This document shows positions 15,536-19,616 of a stretch of DNA of 19,616 nucleotides, one piece after another (position 1 is the stretch's first letter; each line of letters begins with the position of its first letter). A program made the translations under genes and the position numbers. Under the pieces are notes generated by a model that was not told where the DNA came from, made no database searches, and was given only the letters and a program-made list of their open reading frames with translations. This DNA is from JAZRPG01 sp045649105 (GTDB lineage: Bacteria; Bacillota; Clostridia; Oscillospirales; JAAYXM01): assembly GCA_045649105.1 (NCBI GenBank), contig JAZRPG010000013.1, positions 1 through 19,616 on the forward strand. The letters run 5' to 3'.

Positions 15536-15567
15536 AATCCCGCGGGCAGGTTTCCGCCCGCGGGATT
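15536..15567 (-). promoter_or_regulatory. GC-rich hairpin between rpsO and pnp, without a T tract
   Basis: AATCCCGCGGGC (15536-15547) pairs perfectly with GCCCGCGGGATT (15556-15567) around an 8-base loop, 9 bases past the rpsO stop. On the minus strand it is followed by ATTAAAAAAAT, not a T run, so it is unlikely to be an efficient intrinsic terminator. It may be an mRNA-stabilising or processing stem at the rpsO/pnp junction. Confidence 0.6.
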
Positions 15568-15576
15568 GCTGTGGAC

Positions 15577-15843
15577 TTACTTGCGTATTCCGAGCTTTGC
15601 AATTATTGCACGATAGCGCTCAATATCCTTCTTTGCAAGATAGTTGAGAAGGCCACGGCGCTTACCTACCATCTTGAGCAGACCGCGTCTCGAGTGGTTG
15701 TCCTTGTGGTGGACCTTGAGATGCTCGGTAAGCTCTGCGATGCGCTCGGTCAGTATGGCTATCTGAACCTCAGGTGAGCCTGTATCAGTCTCATGAATGC
15801 GGTTCTTTTCGATAACCTCTGTCTTGTGCTCTTTCAAGATCAT
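15577..15843 (-). CDS. rpsO: 30S ribosomal protein S15
   Basis: This 88-residue primary 16S rRNA-binding protein organises the central domain of the 30S subunit. Family blocks are DTGSPEVQIAILTERIAELT, HLKVHHKDNHSRRGLL and MVGKRRGLLNYL, with the conserved DTGS and HxxDxHSRRGL residues that touch 16S helices. The ATG at 15843 has AAGGTGA just upstream; the longer frame to 15882 would start inside the leader. It is the first gene of the rpsO-pnp pair. S15 represses its own mRNA in several bacteria, and the upstream leader here has a structure consistent with that. Confidence 0.98.
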   Translation of the reverse strand: MILKEHKTEVIEKNRIHETDTGSPEVQIAILTERIAELTEHLKVHHKDNHSRRGLLKMVGKRRGLLNYLAKKDIERYRAIIAKLGIRK

Positions 15844-15986
15844 TTTGCATTTCACCTTTCTTAAAATTTTTCCGCAAATCATAGTCTGAGGCGGGTGAAA
15901 TCCCTGAGTTCATCAGGCATATTATCCTCAAACTGCGATTTGGGTGCTGCGTATGTGCAACCGAAACTACGGCACACTAGCATACT
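15844..15986 (-). promoter_or_regulatory. Structured rpsO leader RNA, candidate S15 autoregulatory element
   Basis: The RNA inferred from the promoter at 15992-16020 begins with a hairpin (GTAT/ATAC and GTGC/GCAC, 15951-15985). A second domain follows at 15875-15942: CAAATC/GATTTG (15937-15942 with 15875-15880), a 3-by-3 internal loop, GTTTGAGG/CCTCAGAC (15926-15933 with 15884-15891, one G-U), and an inner CCTGA/TCAGG hairpin (15903-15907 with 15913-15917). Between inner and outer stems lies an unpaired AUUUCACC (15901-15894), which exactly complements GGUGAAAU (15856-15849), the rpsO Shine-Dalgarno region. Folding into a pseudoknot would hide the ribosome binding site. S15 controls its own synthesis through leaders of this general kind in E. 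coli and several Firmicutes; which known class this is, if any, I cannot tell. Confidence 0.65.
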
Positions 15987-15991
15987 TTGGT

Positions 15992-16020
15992 ATTTTATCA
16001 TACTTATTTTGAAAAGTAAA
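15992..16020 (-). promoter_or_regulatory. rpsO promoter
   Basis: On the minus strand TTTACT (16015-16020) and TAAAAT (15992-15997) are separated by 17 bases. The predicted start near 15985 falls exactly at the foot of the first leader hairpin, which supports the call. Confidence 0.65.
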
Positions 16021-16057
16021 TAGTTTTTTATATTTATTAATCCTGAAATTAAGAAAA

Positions 16058-16201
16058 TTATGTCCTGACGGCTTTCACACGGCATTTTTTCTCGTCTCCA
16101 TACTTGGCGTTCTCCATTTGTATCATGATTTGCGCCGCTTTCTTTGCGCTGTTAAACGGTTTCGGTCTGCCGATTAACCTTTTTTCTTTAAATAATGTTA
16201 T
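16058..16201 (-). pseudogene. Short open stretch without a good start, possible gene remnant
   Basis: Between a stop at 16202-16204 and the stop at 16058-16060 lies an uninterrupted minus-strand reading frame of about 47 codons. It contains KRLIGRPKPFNSAKKAAQ and MENAKYGDEKKCRVKAVRT, with the basic, lysine-rich composition and codon style of a real protein tail. There is no ATG, GTG or TTG near its beginning with a ribosome binding site; the only ATGs are in the middle. I recognise no family. It may be the tail of a broken gene, perhaps a DNA-binding protein. Confidence 0.3.
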
Positions 16202-16204
16202 TTA

Positions 16205-16369
16205 TATGTTACATTATTTAGGATAAGTATATTGGAAACTTCCGCTCAGTTCTTTTCTCCTTTGCATAAGCAAATGAAATCCAAAAAACAATATACAAAG
16301 TATTACTTTTTTTACACTTTTTATAAAATTTGTGATATTATTATTTAAAACAAAAAAAGTAGGTGCATT
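16205..16369. other. AT-rich gap before the DUF1273 gene
   Basis: This stretch is very AT-rich, with no convincing gene on either strand; the minus-strand frame at 16214-16453 runs backwards across the DUF1273 start and looks like chance. The DUF1273 promoter should lie here (a TTTACA near 16310 and a TATTAT near 16335 are present), but the spacing is not ideal. Together with the rpsO leader and the remnant this explains the whole gene-free gap 15844-16369. Confidence 0.4.
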
Positions 16370-16843
16370 ATGCAGGATAAAACATGCTCTTTTACGGGTC
16401 ACAGGCAAATCCTTCACATACACTCGGCTGCCCTTCCCGACCTTCTTACACACACAATATTAAAGCTCTCCGAAGCGGGATGCACCTGGTTCCAGAGCGG
16501 AGGCGCACTCGGTTTTGACACGCTTTCCGCAAGCACCGTAATCCGACTGCGCGAACAGTGCGGCATAAAGCTTCGCATGATTATTCCGTGCCGCAATCAG
16601 GCAGAGCGCTGGTGTCGGGCTGACCGTGCGCATTATAACGAGCTCTTGGGGCTTGCAGATGATGTCATAATCCTGAACGACAGTTACACTCCTTTTTGCA
16701 TGCACGAGCGCAACCGCATGCTTGTTGACAGCGCATCTGTTCTTGTGTCGTATCTCACCCGCGAAAGAGGCGGAACCGCATATACGGCAAGATATGCCGC
16801 ATCAAAAAACAAAAAAATTATAAATCTGGCTGATTTACTGTGA
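16370..16843 (+). CDS. DUF1273 / SLOG-fold protein
   Basis: This 157-residue cytoplasmic protein opens with CSFTGHR (6-12), the DUF1273 signature, and carries the glycine-rich nucleotide-binding motif SGGALGFDT (43-51) followed by later blocks RWCRADRAHYNELL, CMHERNRMLVD and ERGGTAYTARYA. DUF1273 belongs to the SLOG superfamily, related to DprA and lysine-decarboxylase-like (LOG) folds; B. subtilis YpsA is a relative linked to cell division in some Firmicutes. The ligand here is unknown. The ATG at 16370 has a GTAGGTG site 4 bases upstream. It ends 65 bases before the next gene, which has its own strong promoter. Confidence 0.88.
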   Translation: MQDKTCSFTGHRQILHIHSAALPDLLTHTILKLSEAGCTWFQSGGALGFDTLSASTVIRLREQCGIKLRMIIPCRNQAERWCRADRAHYNELLGLADDVIILNDSYTPFCMHERNRMLVDSASVLVSYLTRERGGTAYTARYAASKNKKIINLADLL

Positions 16844-16849
16844 AATATT

Positions 16850-16878
16850 TTGACAAACGCCCTTTTTTGTCTTAAAAT
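16850..16878 (+). promoter_or_regulatory. Strong promoter of the alr operon
   Basis: A perfect TTGACA (16850-16855), a 17-base spacer and TAAAAT (16873-16878) precede the ATG at 16909. GACAAA (16852-16857) and TTTGTC (16866-16871) form an inverted repeat between the two elements, a possible operator. Confidence 0.85.
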
Positions 16879-16908
16879 AATAAATAAGAAACAAAAGGTG
16901 GTAATGTA

Positions 16909-17436
16909 ATGGAAAATAATATATTCGCAGAGCAGATAGTAGCCGCCAGAAGCTCTGCTTCCGTGGTGCTTAAAAAACTGCTTGCCGTTTTAGTATGCGT
17001 ATGCCTTATTGTAATATTGTCAAAAATTCCGTCACTTTCCTCGCTGATACCCGTCATTTGTGCCGGACTTCTGCTTATTGCCGTTGCTCTTGTGAGAAGC
17101 TTTAACGTCGAATATGAATACACGCTTTCCGGAGATGATTTCTCCGTCGATATAATTCGCGGCCGCACAAACCGCAAAACAAAGCTCTCCGTTTCTCTGT
17201 CGCGCGTTTCTGCACTCGTCTCCGCGGCTGACCCGCGCGCGGGCGAGCTTAAAAAAGAAGCCTCGCGCAGGCTTGACTTTTCCTCATCTCCGGATGCATC
17301 ACGAAGGGTCGCCATCCTTTGCGACACGGATACCGAGCGTGTGTTTTTCATAATAGAGCCGAATGAGAAAATGTATTCGCACATCACCGCTGCACTTCCT
17401 GCCGCCGTGCGAATGAGCCTTAAGAACAATGATTGA
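16909..17436 (+). CDS. Two-helix membrane protein, probably DUF6106 family
   Basis: This 175-residue protein has two adjacent hydrophobic helices (about 20-40 and 44-63) after a short polar N-terminus, then a soluble domain opening with FNVEYEYTLSGDDFSVD, in which NVEYEY is a feature I associate with the clostridial DUF6106 family. The DRE-poor C-terminal part is predicted cytoplasmic or extracellular depending on topology, which cannot be fixed here. The ATG at 16909 has an AAGGTGG site and lies under a strong promoter. Its end overlaps nnrD by 8 bases, so the two are translationally coupled. No function is known for the family. Confidence 0.7.
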   Translation: MENNIFAEQIVAARSSASVVLKKLLAVLVCVCLIVILSKIPSLSSLIPVICAGLLLIAVALVRSFNVEYEYTLSGDDFSVDIIRGRTNRKTKLSVSLSRVSALVSAADPRAGELKKEASRRLDFSSSPDASRRVAILCDTDTERVFFIIEPNEKMYSHITAALPAAVRMSLKNND

Positions 17437-18241
17437 GATAGTACGGGATAATATATCACTTCCGCCGAGGCACCGTGACGCGCACAAAGGAGACTTCGGC
17501 CGTGTGCTTCTCCTCTGCGGAAGCAAAAAATATACGGGCGCGGCATTTTTTGCAGCACAGGCCGCCGTCAACACGGGGTCAGGGCTTGTCTTTCTCGCCG
17601 TGCCCCGCGCTGTGCGCAATGTACTTTCCATAAAGCTTGCAGAACCTGTTTTTGTTTCACGCAGTACAAAGATAAAAAACGACGCATGCCTTATAGGCTG
17701 CGGCATCGGGCTCTCACACAGCTCTGCACGGCTCACAAAAAAGCTTCTTCGCACAAACGGCGCGCCTCTTATTATAGATGCAGACGCAATCACCCTTGCA
17801 TCAAGCTTTCCGCAGCTTATAAAATCCTCACCGCGGGAGGTTATCCTCACTCCGCATGAGGGAGAGTTTTCAAGACTTGTTCCCGATTTTTCGCATGAAA
17901 GGCGTGAGGAGTTCGCCTCAAATTTTGCAAAGGAAAATAACTGCATACTCGTGCTCAAGGGTCACAGGACAATCACCGCCGCACCGACAGGCGAGCTCTT
18001 TTTCAACACAACGGGAAATCCCGGTATGGCAAAGGGCGGAAGCGGAGATGTTCTTGCAGGAATCATCACATCATTAATAGGCCAGGGCATACCGCCGCTT
18101 CGTGCGGCATATACTGGAGTGTGGCTGCACGGCAGGGCAGGCGATGTCGCCGCCGAGCTTTTCGGCGAATATTCAATGACGCCGTCCGATATGCTGTGCA
18201 CCCTCAAATCAGTAATAAAAGAGGTGCCCAAAACCACGTGA
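17429..18241 (+). CDS. nnrD: ADP-dependent NAD(P)H-hydrate dehydratase
   Basis: This 270-residue cytoplasmic ribokinase-fold enzyme dehydrates the S form of damaged, hydrated NAD(P)H using ADP, restoring NAD(P)H. Features are HKGDFGRVLLLCGS near the N-terminus (19-32), LTPHEGEFSRL (140-150), VLKGHRT (175-181) and NPGMAKGGSGDVLAGI with catalytic Asp207. The epimerase partner domain (NnrE/YjeF N-terminal), fused in many bacteria, is absent from this protein and from the window. The ATG at 17429 overlaps the preceding gene by 8 bases and has no clear ribosome binding site, so it relies on coupling. The downstream lipoprotein overlaps its stop by 4 bases. Confidence 0.95.
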   Translation: MIEIVRDNISLPPRHRDAHKGDFGRVLLLCGSKKYTGAAFFAAQAAVNTGSGLVFLAVPRAVRNVLSIKLAEPVFVSRSTKIKNDACLIGCGIGLSHSSARLTKKLLRTNGAPLIIDADAITLASSFPQLIKSSPREVILTPHEGEFSRLVPDFSHERREEFASNFAKENNCILVLKGHRTITAAPTGELFFNTTGNPGMAKGGSGDVLAGIITSLIGQGIPPLRAAYTGVWLHGRAGDVAAELFGEYSMTPSDMLCTLKSVIKEVPKTT

Positions 18242-18819
18242 AACGCCATCCTGTATCATTGATACTTATGATAACGCTTCTCTCATCGCTTTTCTGCGCC
18301 TGCTCATCCCAAAGCCCGGACACAGGCGCAATAACGGAGCAAATGCGCACACTCTCCGCTGCGGATTTCCGCGTTACGATATACACAAGCTTTCCGTCGC
18401 ATGCGGCGGAATATACCGTTGACTACAATTATGTAAAAGACGGTGCGCAAAAAGTTTCCGTAATAGCTCCGGAGAGCATTGCAGACATATCCGTCACGAT
18501 AGAAAACGGCGAAACCGGGCTTACATTCGACGGGGCGCGTCTTGAGACGGGGCGTCTTGACGAATCCGGGCTGTCGCCTCTTTCTGCACTTCCGTCACTC
18601 ATGAATGCCTGGGTCGGAGGCAATGTCTCCGAGTCCGGCTCTGCAAAACATGACGGTACAGACTGCACGCTCATCATATCTCGCCACACTTACGACGGAA
18701 CTGCGCTTGAGTATCGCACATGGTTTGAAAAAAGCAGTAAAAAACCGCTTTATGCTGAAATTTTCAGCAACGGGCGGCGCGTTATACAGTGTGAATTTGA
18801 AAGGACTGAATACAAGTAA
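18238..18819 (+). CDS. LolA/YdcC-like lipoprotein
   Basis: This 193-residue protein starts at a GTG whose TGA overlaps the nnrD stop (GTGA), with AGAGGTG 11 bases upstream. It has a lipoprotein-type signal peptide ending LFCAC with Cys22 as probable lipid site, although Phe/Cys before the cysteine are not ideal. The rest is beta-rich with EYTVDYNYV, GLTFDGARLETG and a closing KPLYAEIFSNGRRVIQCEFERTEYK (split as KPLYAEIF and VIQCEFERTEYK), resembling LolA/LppX-like lipoprotein folds. In B. subtilis the lipoprotein gene ydcC sits right before alr, and this protein holds the same place. Starting at the longer frame (18121) is rejected as it runs inside nnrD. Its ligand is unknown. Confidence 0.75.
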   Translation: MKRHPVSLILMITLLSSLFCACSSQSPDTGAITEQMRTLSAADFRVTIYTSFPSHAAEYTVDYNYVKDGAQKVSVIAPESIADISVTIENGETGLTFDGARLETGRLDESGLSPLSALPSLMNAWVGGNVSESGSAKHDGTDCTLIISRHTYDGTALEYRTWFEKSSKKPLYAEIFSNGRRVIQCEFERTEYK

Positions 18820-19616
18820 ATGTCAGCGTTCAAAAGAATTGAGGCGGTAATCAACCTCACAAATGCAGAGCATAATTTCCGTGAAATACAGCGCTTTTGC
18901 GGCGGCGCGGACATAATCGCCGTCGTAAAGGCAGATGCCTACGGGCACGGTGCCGAAAGGCTCGGCGCGCTTTATGAAAGGCTCGGCGCAAAAATTCTTG
19001 CCGTTGCCTGCCTTGACGAAGCTCTTAAATTACGGCAAAGCGGCATAACCTGCCCGATTATGATACTTGGCTATACACCGTCCGAATCCGTTCCCGTTCT
19101 TCTTGAAAACAACATTATACAGACTGTTTTTTCCCTGTCCTATGCCGAGGAGCTGTCCCGTGCTGCCGCATTGTGCAAAAAGGCACTTCCCGTACATATA
19201 AAGACCGACACGGGAATGACGCGATTCGGCATATACGCCCATCATGGCTTCCACATAAACGCCGCAGACGAGATAGAGAAAATATGCCGTCTTGAAAACC
19301 TTTCCGCTGAAGGAATTTTTACTCATTTTGCTGAGGCGGAAAGCGAGAACACGCAGTTTACGGACGAGCAGTTTGAGAGCTTTTCACAAACCGTTTCGGA
19401 GCTCTCACGGCGCGGTATCTCTTTCAAATTTTGCCATTGCGCAAACAGCGCCGGTGTGGTAAACTATAAAAAAGCACATCTGCGTTGCGTCCGCCCCGGC
19501 CTTGCGCTGTACGGACTTTTCCCGGGTTCGCGCGATGATGATATTGACCTTCGTCCCGTTATGTCCCTTGTAAGCACCGTGGCCCAGGTCCGTGATATCC
19601 GCAAGGGCGACACCGT
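18820..19616 (+). CDS. alr: Alanine racemase, cut by the window end
   Basis: The first 265 codons of a PLP enzyme interconverting L- and D-alanine for peptidoglycan. It starts at an ATG directly after the lipoprotein TAA (18817-18819), with no spacer, so translation is coupled. The PLP lysine is Lys37 in AVVKADAYGHG, the family signature; GMTRFG, GIFTHFAEAE, CANSAG and RPGLALYG follow in the usual order, through the first part of the C-terminal domain. The frame stays open to the window edge, about 100 residues short of the normal 370, so the missing part holds the rest of the C-terminal domain, including the second catalytic base (Tyr). No frameshift was seen. Confidence 0.97.
   Translation, partial: MSAFKRIEAVINLTNAEHNFREIQRFCGGADIIAVVKADAYGHGAERLGALYERLGAKILAVACLDEALKLRQSGITCPIMILGYTPSESVPVLLENNIIQTVFSLSYAEELSRAAALCKKALPVHIKTDTGMTRFGIYAHHGFHINAADEIEKICRLENLSAEGIFTHFAEAESENTQFTDEQFESFSQTVSELSRRGISFKFCHCANSAGVVNYKKAHLRCVRPGLALYGLFPGSRDDDIDLRPVMSLVSTVAQVRDIRKGDT

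Noticed and set aside
15879..16085. 68-codon minus-strand frame upstream of rpsO
   Set aside because: It covers the rpsO promoter and structured leader in a different frame; composition is not protein-like and there is no ribosome binding site.
16214..16453. 79-codon minus-strand frame across the start of the DUF1273 gene
   Set aside because: It overlaps the well-supported DUF1273 start and an AT-rich gap, has no credible ribosome binding site and matches no family I know.
1..19616. CRISPR array, insertion sequence, prophage or defence system
   Set aside because: No regularly spaced repeats, transposase, integrase, phage or recognised defence gene was seen on either strand.

Overview
The window is housekeeping-rich chromosomal DNA from a bacterium of the class Clostridia (Bacillota), most likely an anaerobic gut or sediment lineage. 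This is an inference from gene content and style: a DUF3048 (YerB-type) lipoprotein, a zinc-type L31, two short TspO proteins, half-size TauE/SafE proteins, a clostridial two-helix membrane protein and a YdcC-like lipoprotein just before alanine racemase. Strong AGGAGG-type ribosome binding sites and TTGACA/TATAAT promoters fit too. No phage, insertion sequence, CRISPR array, tRNA or rRNA gene was seen.

Layout. Positions 1-110 are abnormal: a structured stretch and a 13-C run interrupt a uracil/xanthine permease gene whose C-terminal half is missing. From 801 to 6235 the minus strand carries the permease, a DUF3048 lipoprotein, a small BclA-C-like protein, a tight operon (Fe-S aldo/keto reductase, ung, galM), rpmE and a DUF188 protein. 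From 6358 to 11068 the plus strand carries tspO copy 1, a cyclophilin plus nagA unit, a sodium symporter and a LysR regulator. From 11105 to 13139 a minus-strand group holds an Ig-like membrane protein, two half-size TauE/SafE proteins and tspO copy 2. From 13254 to 15986 lies the classical rpsO-pnp pair with its leader RNAs, also on the minus strand. From 16370 the plus strand carries a DUF1273 (SLOG) gene and a tightly coupled operon: two-helix membrane protein, nnrD, LolA/YdcC-like lipoprotein, alr (cut by the window end).

How the genes work together. rpsO-pnp links ribosome assembly to RNA turnover. nagA and galM belong to amino-sugar and sugar catabolism, ung to base-excision repair, nnrD to repair of hydrated NAD(P)H, and alr to D-alanine supply for peptidoglycan. 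The signal most worth a second look is regulatory RNA rather than a new protein system. The rpsO leader folds into two hairpin domains, and an 8-base single-stranded segment exactly complements the rpsO Shine-Dalgarno region, as expected of an S15 autoregulatory pseudoknot. The pnp leader carries its own long stem. The split TauE pair with its Ig-like partner is the best protein-level curiosity. I found no convincing new defence or mobile system.
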